From Rhizophagus clarus (Eukaryota; Glomeromycota; Glomeromycetes; Glomerales; Glomeraceae): a stretch of 64,000 nt of DNA. Numbering within the stretch: the stretch's first letter is position 1; the number at the start of each line of letters is the position of its first letter. Shown one piece after another: positions 24,901-35,797 of the stretch. A program made the translations under genes and the position numbers. The stretch lies in the NCBI GenBank assembly GCA_015698045.1, contig BLAL01000050.1, positions 1 to 64,000 of the forward strand, given 5' to 3'. Below the pieces are notes generated by a model that did no database searches, had not been told where the DNA came from, and worked only from the letters and a program-made list of their open reading frames with translations.

Positions 24901-27552
24901 CTGGTGATTAGCAGAAGTATTGTTCAAAGCGTAAAATTCTTCAGTGATTGATAACATATACTCCAGGCCAGCCTTAGAGAAGAAAATAAGAGTAGAATCA
25001 TCCATAAAGACCAGGTTGTTAATAAGAATATCTGGAGTAAAGCCCGTTGAGTTCAAAAGCAAGGTAGGGGATCGCAAAATATAAGAATCCAACATCTCAT
25101 TTTTCAAGACGGTTAAAAGAGGATCAATGTAAATAACCCATAGGAGCGGAGAAATCACCTCGCCTTGGTCAATACCGATGCAAACCCGATAGGAGGAGGT
25201 TTCACCATAAGCAGTAAAAATACGATTAGAGCGATTCATAAAAAGAGACAGGATGAGCGTAATGGCAGACGCAGGCAGACGAATACGCTCCAAAGCGAAT
25301 TTCAACATAGATAGGTTGACAGAATCAAATGCTTTGGAGATGTCTTGCGAGAGGATCCAAAGAGGAGAATTGTTATGGTTGGCGTCGTGAATGATGGATT
25401 CCAGGGTAATAATAGGATCACGACAAGTTCCTCCAGGTAGCCCAGCGAAATTACCACGTTTAAGGACGTGATGAGTGGCCAAAATGGCTGACAAGCGGTT
25501 ATAAAAAAGCTTGACAAAGGATTTCCGAATGACTTCCAAAAGCGTGATAGGACGAGTATTTTTCAATTGACATCGCCATTCATGTGGCTTAGGAATAGGG
25601 AAGACCATAGCTTGCCGCCACAGATCAGGAATGTCAGCAGAAGCAAAACATTTCCGAATTAGGGTTAAAAGTAAATTGTTGGTGGTAGGACCAAGATGCT
25701 TAAGCATTTCATACGTAATCATAGAAGGACCAGGGGCTTTGCCATTAGGCATGGAAGAAACTGTGGAAAGCCATTCCTCCAAGGAAGGGGGAGCCAAGTG
25801 AGAACTATAAATATCAGAAGAAATTGTGTTCATAGGCGAATATGCTGAACGCCATCTATCAGGCAATGCCAATATGTTTGGAGGCGGGGTAGCTCTGATC
25901 GGAACAACGGTCTGAAAATGGTTAACTGCAGCATCAGAGATATCTTTTGGATCTGTTAACAACTGAGGAGCGGAGGGATGATCTATAAAAACACGATCTA
26001 GCGTAATCCGACGACGGGAACGAGAAAGTGCAGAATTAATAAAAGATGAAATATCAGTGTCAAAATTCTGATCGCGAGATTCAAGATGAGCCTTGATGGA
26101 TGAATCCTGAAACTCTTTTTCTTTCAAAAGATACAGGCCTCTCAATAGTTTAGAAGCATGAGATAAAGATTGGAACAGTGAATTAAAATTATCTGTCCGG
26201 CAAGAAAATAAAGATGAAGGCAAGACCGGAACGGTGGGGAAAGTGGATTTATACAAATTGAATATGTGGTTCAATCTAGTTAGGAAACCAGACCATTTAC
26301 GGTCATAGGAGGAGGAAAGGGTATGCGGGTATTTACGTAACAATCTAATAGAGTGAAGGACACGATTAAGGAAACGATAATGTTGTATCAAGGTTTCCAA
26401 GTTTTTAGGAAGTTTAAGGGTATGGTCATTACCCACAGTATGTGCGGGTAGAATAGCGTTAGCCCCAGCAATAATGTTAGCATGTAAGTATTCACACATG
26501 CGATTAATATGCCAAGAGGCAAAAAGGGTGGGAGATATGTTACATAAGGTATCAATATGAACAGCAAAGTCATCCCACTGCGAGGGGGTGACCGAGTCGA
26601 AAGAAAATATACGATGAGAACGTCGTTTGAGTTGTCTAGCGTGAGCTGGCTTAACAGAAGAAAACAAAAAGGAGTGCTCATAATATGTGAGAACCGGATT
26701 GTGGTCAGAAAATTCAACATCACGTGTGTCAAAAATGACAGAGGTGAGTAGAAAACGCCTAAAAAGGGGGCAAGACCATACATAATCAATACGAGTAATG
26801 ACAGCGGTACGATGAAAGGTGCCCAAAGAGGAAGAAGAAAAATTAACAGGAGTAAAATCAACATAACCATTTGATAAAAGAAAATTAAAGAGACGATGGA
26901 TACGTTTGGAAGCAATCTGGGGTTGATTAAAATATATAGGATAGAATTAGTCTAGATGCATATTAAAATCGCCACAAACGGCGTGATGAAAACCCAGACG
27001 CTTAGCTTCTAATAAGGCATGAATAAGCAGGTCGATAGTGTCATCGCGCAGAGCTTGATCGGAAGTGGGGGGGATATAAACAACAAAAATGCGCAGCTTA
27101 ACGTGTCCTTTAAAATATAGGTCAACGGAAAGCAAGCGCGATGAGAGGGAAGAGTAAGTATGAACATGTGAAGCTAATGAATTTTCAATAAAGAGGGAAA
27201 CACCCCCAGAAGAACGAATATGTTGGGAGGTATCCAATACAGAAGAAAAAACAGTATAATTAGAAAGTCTTTTGGATAAAAATTGCATTTGTTTGGGATG
27301 TAGATGGGTGTCAACGACACCACCAAAGGAGATATGTTTAAGGGAAAAAAAATTATGTAGTAATTCAATTTTGTTTTGCGAAAACATTTTTAGACCATTG
27401 ATGTTAAAAGAGGAAATATTAAAGGAGTTGCAAGGGGAATGCGAAGGAGAAGTAGAGGAAAACAAAGAATCCTGTAAAGAGAGATTATCTATATCTAAGG
27501 GGTTGGGTGGATTGCGAACAAAGGAATCATAATTAAAATTATTGTCCGTCAT
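21916..27552 (-). pseudogene. LINE B ORF2: endonuclease-RT-RNase H
   Basis: One reading frame from MTDNNFNYDSF at 27552 to the stop at 21916, interrupted by a single nonsense change (CAA to TAA just after GDFNMHLD, near 26947). The endonuclease keeps SSFNINGL, GGVVDTHLHP, GDFN, RIDYVW and SDHNPV. The RT keeps LSQDISKAFDSV, IDQGEVISPLLW and FMDD. RNase H keeps YYTDGS, TRAEAAAI, IYTDSQAAVDG and KVKGHDGNYWNKFADS. The C-terminal Cys/His motif is CHLCRDRMKDLMHLILC. Without that one stop it would match copy C in length. Confidence 0.9.
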
Positions 27553-27602
27553 TAAAACACGATGATAAAATCAGACGGGGGAATGATTAAGAGAAGGGAA
27601 AA

Positions 27603-29735
27603 TTAATTAGAACCAGCTGTATTAGCTGAGTTCGGGAAGGAAGAAGAAGAAGAAATAGAGCTGATGAAACCGCTGATAGAGTTAGCCAGCATGTCCAATT
27701 TGTTCTCGATAGCCGAGTGCTTCACGTTAATGGCTTGAATTTCATCGCGAGTTTGTGTGGGGGAGGGGATCGCATGAGAGGTAGAAGAGAGGGAAGAGGT
27801 TGCAGAGATATCAATAGGAGCGGAGAGAGGAGCTCTAACAGGTCTTGATGGAGCAAAATCAGGAGATAACAGATTGAGAGGAGATGTTTGAACAGGCGGA
27901 ACAGCTGGGCGCGAGGATACAAGCGTGACAGTGGGATTAGGGATAACCGGTGCATCAATGAGCATATCCAAAGACTGAGTGGTGGCTAGGTTGTCAGGCT
28001 GGGGCAGCAGCCCGAGATGTTGTTCAATACGAGTCATGCATCGATCGTTGAGCTCCAAGGCTGTGATACGATTGCGGACCTCAGTCATGTCTTGTTGGAG
28101 AGATTTCAACAAAGATAAAATGTTAGAAGTATCGTCCGGGGACATAGTAACGGCACGATTGGGGGTTGAGAGGAGAGGAGGAGTACGCAAGACTGTGGAA
28201 AAGGAAACTGAGCGGTCACGTTTATCATTGGATTTAGAGTGATCGCGACGGCGATTGTTAATACTTCGGGTATTATCCGAAGACTTGTTGTGCGGCTGGA
28301 AGAGGTGAGAGTTGTCTGGACCTTTCGAGCGCGAGCATGAATGAGACCCTGAGCGCGAACGCTCTTTGGGCCTGGCAGGTTGGTTGATGTTGAAATGTTC
28401 TTTAAGTGCAGCCACCGGGTTCCTACCTCGAGTACGACCCCTGTCCTGGCGGCTTGGGCACTGATTGGGAGCACAGCCTAATTTACCACATCTGTGGCAA
28501 AGTTTATTAATATTATTTGGGAGGTTCCATTATAGTGTATGGCCGCGGAAACCAATAATCTGCTCCATAGCGGCATCCATAGTTTCTTGGGAATTGAAAG
28601 TGACGTAAGCCCATCTCTTGGGTTTGTAGGAGTTCAATGAGAGAGGAACATTGACGACCTTAGCACCCAGATCTCTAGTGAGAGGGGCCAGGTCGATATC
28701 CTTAGTGTTAGGAGGTAGTTGTGTGAGCGTAGCAACGAATTCACGGTGGGAGGATTTCTGATCGACCGTGTAATGACATGGAGTCACCCGGAGGCAGGTG
28801 GAGAAACAATAAACGGCCCATTGGGTATCAAAACAGGCGATAGAGTGGGCAGAATCGTAAACTATTCTGGCTTGTTGTACTTTGGCATTTTTCCTGGAGT
28901 AGACTCGACAAGAAGCAACGTTACCAAATTTTTTAAAGTAAGACATGATATTGTCTTTGGTTAAGAAGAAGGGAATGTCAGTGACTTGGATGGCTCAGAG
29001 ATCTTCATCACTCCGGAGCTGTTTAGGATCGTGGGCATAAAATACGAGGTCAGGGAACTGTAGGTGAGCAGCATCAACACAGGCGTCATGGGCCTCCATG
29101 GTATGGAAATGAATAACGAGGCGTTTGGCATCGCCAGAACTAGTCATCCTTGCTTTACCAGTGTACGAATCGTACATTTCCAAAAAGGTGTTATTAATAG
29201 CATCGATTAGAGCCTTATTTGTGGGGAAATTCTTTAGAGTTTCAGAGGCAGAGTTAGGGGCAGCCGCAGCTTGAAAATCATTTCTATCGATGGAGAAGGT
29301 TGGAGATTGAACAAGGAGTTGATCAACAGGAGGAACATCATCATTAGCCTTATCAGGCGACGCGTTAGGGGGGGATGCAGAAGTCGTTGTTCGAGCATGC
29401 ATGGACGCGTTGAGTCCATTAGACGCGTTATCGGTTGGCGCAGATAGTGCCACAGCAATATTCGGATGGAAGGAGAGAGAAGTAGCAGCAGTATTGTTTT
29501 CTTGAGGGGAAGAAGTAAGAACTTCAACACCAGCGTCAGCCGCTGTGTCAGCGATGATATCTTCATCCATAGCTTGTTCGGAGATGGTTCGGGAGCGTTT
29601 CTGTTGGACAGTGTTCTCACCGTTAGAACCAGAGTTATCAGAGTTATTATTGTCTTTTTTCCGTTTGTGACGGCTGGCCTTCCTACTATTAGGATTAAAG
29701 GAGCCGCGGCCTCGTCTAGCAACGTTATTAGGCAT
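27603..29735 (-). pseudogene. LINE B ORF1: RNA-binding protein
   Basis: Starts MPNNVARRGRGSFNPNSRK. The frame is continuous but has two nonsense changes: one at RSDEDL* (near 28995, where copies A and C have Arg) and one at GHTL*WN (near 28530, where the others have Gln). The zinc knuckle CHRCGKLGCAPNQC, the SR-rich part and the coiled coil are kept. ORF1 ends 50 bp before the ORF2 start, as in copy C. Confidence 0.88.
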
Positions 29736-30111
29736 ATTCGAGGACTTTTAGGTAGTGAAAACTATAAGTTTTTATGAAAAAGTGTTAGCTAAAAAAATGG
29801 ACAGAGTGATCAGCGGAAAAAGGTGCGCAGATCGTTCAGAATTTAAATTCAAGGCAAATGCGGCATAGTAGCCTTTATCTTTATTAATTATTATTCAATC
29901 AATACAATTTATATTAAAAATAAAAAGAAAAGAAAAAAAAATAATAAAACTAAAAAATAAAACTATATAGTCTCCTAAGTAAAAATAAAGTAACAAAATT
30001 AATCTAAAAAGAAAAATCGCATTACACTAAATTTCTCTAGATCTTCCCCCTTGATATATTCCAACCAAAGTAGAAGCAACTATGCTAACAAAATAACGGA
30101 TAACACGCCCA

Positions 30112-33100
30112 CTATAAAAATCGACATCCCATCCTGCAAAAGCTGTTATTAAGTAGCACCGTTAGACGACCCATAAAACCTGACAAATGTTTAAACCATG
30201 GCAAACCTTGAATCATCGAGTTCTTAATCCAATCAACTTCGGAGGCACGTGAAGTCACAAGATGGGTCGGAGGAGGTAACGAGGAGAAAGGCACATACGA
30301 CGTGGCAGGCAAATTAGATGGCCGAGGAGTAGTTTTCAGTTTAAGGGTAATGTTCATCACGTCTTCCCATTTACTCTTGTCATAAGTACGCGGATTCCAG
30401 ATGCATGTCCTAAGTTTTCGGATGAAATTATTATGTATCGCAGCTACGACTTTCATAGCAGACGGCCTGGGAATGGATAAATCGACAAATAAGTCAATAA
30501 ATATGGCAGGTAAACAGCCCCGGATGAGCGCGTAAGAGGACCAGTTAGAGGAAGAAATGGTCCAACAAGAAAGAGAAGAGAGTTTCCTGAGCAAGGGTGT
30601 AGGATCTTGGTCAGCCATTTCACCAGCTTCACGAAGCTTAGAGAATAAGTGATTTTGATAAGATTGCAATATCTGATGCATGACAGATCGGCGTTTAGAG
30701 CAGAGGATCAAGTGCATCAAGTCCTCCATACGATCACGACACGAACGGCATGTAAGAAGATCAATATAGAGATCAGAACGGGTGACTTTTAACTTTTCCA
30801 GGAGAGGCAAGTCATCGAGGAAGAGTTTAAACTTGAAGGTGTAATGTCTTGCGGCGTGAGAAGCCTGGAAGGAAGCATCATGAGTCGGGGAAAATTTAAG
30901 AGTAAACCAGGTAAGTTCCCAGTCCACTACATAGTCGTCGCTGTCAAACAGGCAATATACAAATTGAAAACGTTTGAGAGATAAAAGGTCCTTCAAAAGG
31001 GTAGCCTGGAAGTGGAGCTTGAAGAGCCGCCTGGGATTAGATTCACAAACCACATTGTCATACACCAGACGGACAGGATGCGAGGAAGTGTAAGCGTCCA
31101 CGGGCAAAAGAGAAGCCGTATTAGAGTGATGAGCGGAATTCGCAAGAGAATCAGCAAATTCGTTCCAGTAGTTGCCATCATGACCTTTGACTTTGACGGG
31201 AAAGACCGCGAGACTTTTGGAATGAATAAGTCGCTCAATAGAAGCCCACAGCTCGAAGTTAGTAGTTTTGTAAAACAGACGACTATTAGAGTAGGAAGAA
31301 GATGCACATAGTTGCAAACCATCAATGGCAGCTTGGGAGTCCGTGTAAATAGTAACAGTAGAATCAGCTGGAGTGACGCTTAAAGCAGCGTAAATTGCAG
31401 CAGCTTCAGCTCTGGTAGAGGAAGGCCAGTTCCGTATAGTACCGTGCGCATATGTGGCAACAGAGTTAAGATATCCAGCGTCGGGAATTATTTGAACCCA
31501 AGACCAACCCATCGAAACTTCAGGTGTACCGAGGTTAATCAAAGAACTATCGGTATAATAACGATAATGAGAGCCTGACGGGAGGGGAACTGATGAAGAA
31601 AGTAAGAATTGATCATCTATAAGAGGAGACACAGTAAGATTATCCGCAACTATAGAAGAAAAGGAGGAAAAATCTGGCAAAAGATCAAGGCGCCGATGAT
31701 AAGGAATAACCGTGAGACTAAGGTCAGCCCAAGTATAAAGAGAAATAACTTCCGAAGTAGATTGACGAATACGTTCGCAATTTGTAGGCAGAATCATAGA
31801 TCTCAACAAAGAAATCTTAAAGGTGCAGCGAGGCGGAACGGCAGAATATTTATTAGCTGAGGGGAACGGAACATGCGCGTCACAGCCTGGACAGGGACGA
31901 AGGCGAACAACATCACCAGGAGTAGAGAGACAGTCTGATATCCAATGAACAATTACACAGGTATCTTTCTTGGGTTGGACGCTAAGTTGTTTGCCAAAGA
32001 GAGGAGCACCGTTGCCGTCAAGCGTGACAAGCCAATGACGATTCTTTTGCATTGTAGTGGCACTGGGAAGTAAAACAATAGAAGAAGTGACAGAAGGAGG
32101 GTGTACATACTGATCAAGCAACTGATCATGAGAGCCGGGAAGGGTCGTACGGGCCTTGATGTCCAGGTACCATTTATGAGGGAGGGAACGGCCATGCTTA
32201 TCCTCAAGTTGGGCAATATAAGCAGTGCGATAAGCTGTCCAGGAAATGAGATGAGAGCCAGAGGGCACAATTAATTGCGATAAGTAAAAGAGGTGACGTT
32301 TCCGGAGAACCTTGAGGCAAGCTTTAAAAACCTGCGGGCTCATACACAAATATAAAGGAGTATGACCAGGAAGAGTAAGGTCCGGTAACGTAGAAGAGAA
32401 CTGAGCGTGTTGCAAGCGGAAGGGGGTAGAAACCATGGAGGCAATAGTGCACGCGATATAGTCACATTTAAAAATATTCATGTTGGACCATAAGGACCAA
32501 TCATCCACCATCAAAGGAGAAATAGGAATCAAAAACCTAAACTGTATCAACATTAATCTATAAATAAACAAACGCTGAATAAAAGGTGTAGAAGAATTAG
32601 CCATCAAAAATAAATTATTAACATGACATTGTGTCAAATGAGAAGATAGATCAATCAAGCCCAAAGCTTGAGAAAGGTAAAGTATAGGATTGGGAAGAGA
32701 ACGGGAAAAATTAGCCTTATGCTTGACGAGAGAGCGTACAGATTGTGTAGCAGCATAACAATCCGATGCTGAAAGGTGGGTAACTTGCATGCGGTACTCG
32801 AGTTTAGGAATGAGCACCGAGTTATATAGGTAAACCACTTGTTTAGCAGAGAGCTTGACCGGGCGAAGAGTGGCGGCGAACGAATTACATTCACTGGCGA
32901 TTTGTTTTCTGACAAAATCACGAGAGCCTTTGATATTAAACCATATCCCTAAAAAGCGAAAAGAAGAAGTAATAGAAAGAGGGGTAACGGAGATGGAAGG
33001 AATATCGTTCAAAGACGATAAGGATAAGTGAAATTCCACAGGGAGAATAGTGGATGTGGTGGTTAAAGGCAATGAATTTGATATCAAGACATATTTCTGA

Positions 33101-35748
33101 TGGTTGGCAGAAGTATTGTTCAACGAATAGAATTCTTCTGTAATTGATAACATATGTTCCAGTCCAGCCTTCGACGAAGAAATAAGAGTGGAATCATCCA
33201 TAAAGACCAGATTGTTGATAGAAATAGCAGGAATAGAGACTGTGTCAGCGGAAGATAATGATGGGGATCGTAATACATAAGGATCCAACATCTCAGACTT
33301 CAAAACAGTCAAAAGGGGATCGATATAAATGACCCATAAGAGCGGGGAAATCACTTCGCCTTGGTCTATACCGATGCGAACCCGGTAGGAAGAAGTCTCA
33401 CCGTGGGCAGTAAACACCCGATTTGAACGGTTCATAAAAAGAGATAAAATAAGCGTGATAGCAGTCGCAGGCAGACGAATGCGTTCCAGAGCGAATTTCA
33501 GCATAGTCAAATTGACAGAGTCAAAGGCTTTAGAGATGTCTTGCGATAAAATCCAGAGAGGAGAATTGGTGTGATTGGCATCATGAATGATGGACTCAAG
33601 GGTGATGATTGGGTCACGGCAGGTACCTCCTGGTAGCCCCGCAAAATTGCCACCTTTAAGAACATTGTGGGTAGCGAGAACGGTAGACAATCGGTTATAA
33701 AAAAGCTTGACAAAGGATTTTCGGATAACTTCCAGAAGTGTAATGGGACGGGTATTTTTTAATTGACATCGCCATTCGTGCGGCTTGGGGATGGGAAAAA
33801 CCATAGCTTGCCGCCAGAGATCAGGAATGTCAGCAGTAGCAAAACATTTACAGATCAATATTAAAAGTAGAGAGTTGGCGGTAGGTCCCAAATGTTTGAG
33901 CATTTCATAGGTAATCATGGAAGGGCCGGGAGCTTTGCCATTGGGCATAGAAGAAACCGTAGAGAGCCATTCCTCTAAGGAAGGGGGAGATAATAGGGAA
34001 CTATAAATATCAGGAGAAACAGAGTCCATGGGTAAATACGCAGAGCGCCATCGATCAGGCAGAACTGATATATGCGAAGGTGGGGAGGATTTGATAGGAA
34101 CAGCATTTTGAAAATGGTTGACCACAGCATCAGAAATGTCCTTTGGATCCGTCAACAATTGAGGAGTGGTAGGATGATCAATAAAGACACGATTCAAAAC
34201 GATGCGACGACGTGAGCGAGAAAGCGCTGAGCTTATAAATGAAGAAATGTCAGTATCAAAATTCTGGTCGCGAGACGCCAAATGAGCCTTAATAGAAGAG
34301 TCCTGAAATTCTTTTTCTTTCAAAAGATGTAAGCCTCTTAACAAAGAAGAGGCACGTGAAAGAGTACTGTATAAAGAATTAAAATTATCCGTCCGACAAG
34401 AAAGTAAAGTTGAAGGTAAAACAGGGACGGAAGAAAAAATGGATTTATACAAATTAAATATGTTATTTAATCTGATCAAATAACCAGACCATTTACGGTC
34501 ATGGGAAGAAGAAAAGGTATGTGGGTATTTACGTAATAATTTAACAGAGTGAAGAACACGATTAAGGAAGCGGTAATGCTGTATTAGGGTTTCTAAATCT
34601 TTAGGGAATTTTGGGGTATGGTCATTACCAACAGTTCGTGCGGGTAGGATAGCATTGGCACCAGCAATAATGTGAGTGTGTAAATATTCACACATACGAT
34701 TGACGTGCCAAGAAGCAAATACAATGGGAGAAGTATTGCACAAATTGTCAATATGAGCAGAAAAGTCCTCCCATTGCGAGGGGGTAACCGAGTCAAAGGA
34801 AAACATACGACGAGAACGTCGTTGAAGCTGCCGAGTACGTGCTGGCTTGAGAGAAGAAGATAAAAAGGAAGAATCGTAATAAGTAATAACAGGATTATGA
34901 TCAGAAAGGCTAAGATCACGCACGTCAAAAATGACAGAGGTGAGTAAAAATCGTTTAAGAAGGGGACAAGACCAGACATAATCAATGCGGGAAATAATAT
35001 CCGCACGATGAAAGGTGCCCAAAAATGTAGAAGAAAAATTAACAGGAGTAAAGTCAACATATCCATTTGATAAAAGGAAATTAAAAAGACGATGGATACG
35101 TTTGGAGGCGATTTGAGGTTGATTGAAAAATATAGGGTAGAATTGATCAAGGTGCATATTAAAATCGCCACAAACTGCGTGGTGAAAACCTAATCGTTTA
35201 GCATCCGACAAGGCGGAAATAAGGAGGTCGATAGTTTCATCGCGCAAGGATTGATCGGAAGGAGGAGGGATATAAACAACAAAAATTCGAAGCTTAATGT
35301 TTCCTTTAAAGTATAGGTCAACAGAAAGCAAGCGTGATGAAAGTGAAGTATAAGTGTGAACATGAGAAGCCAAAGAATTTTCAATAAAAAGGGAAACACC
35401 CCCAGAAGAACGAACATGTTGGGAGGTATCCAAAACAGAGGAAAAAACAGTATAATTAGAAAGTCTTTTAGACAAAAAATGCATTTGTTTAGGATGTAGG
35501 TGAGTGTCAACGACACCACCAAAAGAGATGTGTTTGAGGGAAAAGAAATCATTTAATAACTCGATCTTATTCTGTGAAAACATCTTAAGACCGTTAATGT
35601 TGAGAGAAGAAATATTAAAGGAATTACAAGGGGAGAGCGAAGGAGAAACAGAAGAAAATAAAGAATCTTGTAGGGTAAGGTCATCAATGTCTACGGGGTT
35701 GGGGGGATTACGTACAAAAGAATCGTAATTAAAATTATTGTCCGTCAT
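30112..35748 (-). CDS. LINE C ORF2: APE endonuclease, RT, RNase H polyprotein
   Basis: 1878 aa, complete, starting at MTDNNFNYDSF. An APE-like endonuclease spans about residues 45-290 (SSLNINGL, GGVVDTHLHP, SGGVSLFI, CGDFNMHLD near 190, RIDYVW near 258, SDHNPV near 285). The RT lies around 560-900 (NGKAPGPSMITYEML near 604, LSQDISKAFDSV, GIDQGEVISPL, VFMDDS near 849). RNase H is near 1395-1540 (YYTDSS, TRAEAAAI, IYTDSQAAIDG, KVKGHDGNYWNEFADSLA). A C-terminal CX2CX8HX3C motif is CRSCRDRMEDLMHLILC, near 1669. It would nick the target and copy its own RNA by target-primed reverse transcription. All catalytic motifs look present, except that Asp replaces the usual Glu in the second endonuclease box, as in copy B. 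Confidence 0.93.
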   Translation of the reverse strand: MTDNNFNYDSFVRNPPNPVDIDDLTLQDSLFSSVSPSLSPCNSFNISSLNINGLKMFSQNKIELLNDFFSLKHISFGGVVDTHLHPKQMHFLSKRLSNYTVFSSVLDTSQHVRSSGGVSLFIENSLASHVHTYTSLSSRLLSVDLYFKGNIKLRIFVVYIPPPSDQSLRDETIDLLISALSDAKRLGFHHAVCGDFNMHLDQFYPIFFNQPQIASKRIHRLFNFLLSNGYVDFTPVNFSSTFLGTFHRADIISRIDYVWSCPLLKRFLLTSVIFDVRDLSLSDHNPVITYYDSSFLSSSLKPARTRQLQRRSRRMFSFDSVTPSQWEDFSAHIDNLCNTSPIVFASWHVNRMCEYLHTHIIAGANAILPARTVGNDHTPKFPKDLETLIQHYRFLNRVLHSVKLLRKYPHTFSSSHDRKWSGYLIRLNNIFNLYKSIFSSVPVLPSTLLSCRTDNFNSLYSTLSRASSLLRGLHLLKEKEFQDSSIKAHLASRDQNFDTDISSFISSALSRSRRRIVLNRVFIDHPTTPQLLTDPKDISDAVVNHFQNAVPIKSSPPSHISVLPDRWRSAYLPMDSVSPDIYSSLLSPPSLEEWLSTVSSMPNGKAPGPSMITYEMLKHLGPTANSLLLILICKCFATADIPDLWRQAMVFPIPKPHEWRCQLKNTRPITLLEVIRKSFVKLFYNRLSTVLATHNVLKGGNFAGLPGGTCRDPIITLESIIHDANHTNSPLWILSQDISKAFDSVNLTMLKFALERIRLPATAITLILSLFMNRSNRVFTAHGETSSYRVRIGIDQGEVISPLLWVIYIDPLLTVLKSEMLDPYVLRSPSLSSADTVSIPAISINNLVFMDDSTLISSSKAGLEHMLSITEEFYSLNNTSANHQKYVLISNSLPLTTTSTILPVEFHLSLSSLNDIPSISVTPLSITSSFRFLGIWFNIKGSRDFVRKQIASECNSFAATLRPVKLSAKQVVYLYNSVLIPKLEYRMQVTHLSASDCYAATQSVRSLVKHKANFSRSLPNPILYLSQALGLIDLSSHLTQCHVNNLFLMANSSTPFIQRLFIYRLMLIQFRFLIPISPLMVDDWSLWSNMNIFKCDYIACTIASMVSTPFRLQHAQFSSTLPDLTLPGHTPLYLCMSPQVFKACLKVLRKRHLFYLSQLIVPSGSHLISWTAYRTAYIAQLEDKHGRSLPHKWYLDIKARTTLPGSHDQLLDQYVHPPSVTSSIVLLPSATTMQKNRHWLVTLDGNGAPLFGKQLSVQPKKDTCVIVHWISDCLSTPGDVVRLRPCPGCDAHVPFPSANKYSAVPPRCTFKISLLRSMILPTNCERIRQSTSEVISLYTWADLSLTVIPYHRRLDLLPDFSSFSSIVADNLTVSPLIDDQFLLSSSVPLPSGSHYRYYTDSSLINLGTPEVSMGWSWVQIIPDAGYLNSVATYAHGTIRNWPSSTRAEAAAIYAALSVTPADSTVTIYTDSQAAIDGLQLCASSSYSNSRLFYKTTNFELWASIERLIHSKSLAVFPVKVKGHDGNYWNEFADSLANSAHHSNTASLLPVDAYTSSHPVRLVYDNVVCESNPRRLFKLHFQATLLKDLLSLKRFQFVYCLFDSDDYVVDWELTWFTLKFSPTHDASFQASHAARHYTFKFKLFLDDLPLLEKLKVTRSDLYIDLLTCRSCRDRMEDLMHLILCSKRRSVMHQILQSYQNHLFSKLREAGEMADQDPTPLLRKLSSLSCWTISSSNWSSYALIRGCLPAIFIDLFVDLSIPRPSAMKVVAAIHNNFIRKLRTCIWNPRTYDKSKWEDVMNITLKLKTTPRPSNLPATSYVPFSSLPPPTHLVTSRASEVDWIKNSMIQGLPWFKHLSGFMGRLTVLLNNSFCRMGCRFL

Positions 35749-35797
35749 TATAGCACTATGATAAAATCAGACGGGGAAGGTATGAAAAGGAGAACAA

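Larger units (their letters stand above)
21657..29838 (-). mobile_element. LINE copy B (intermediate decay), full length
   Basis: About 8.18 kb, same orientation and layout as copy A, separated from A and C by the 15-bp target sequence. The 5' end reads through gtgatcagcggaaaaaggtg then cgcagatcgttc into the target. Only three nonsense changes and no frameshift were found in the two ORFs. Its last roughly 340 bp are almost identical to copy C although the ORFs differ clearly. Confidence 0.9.
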
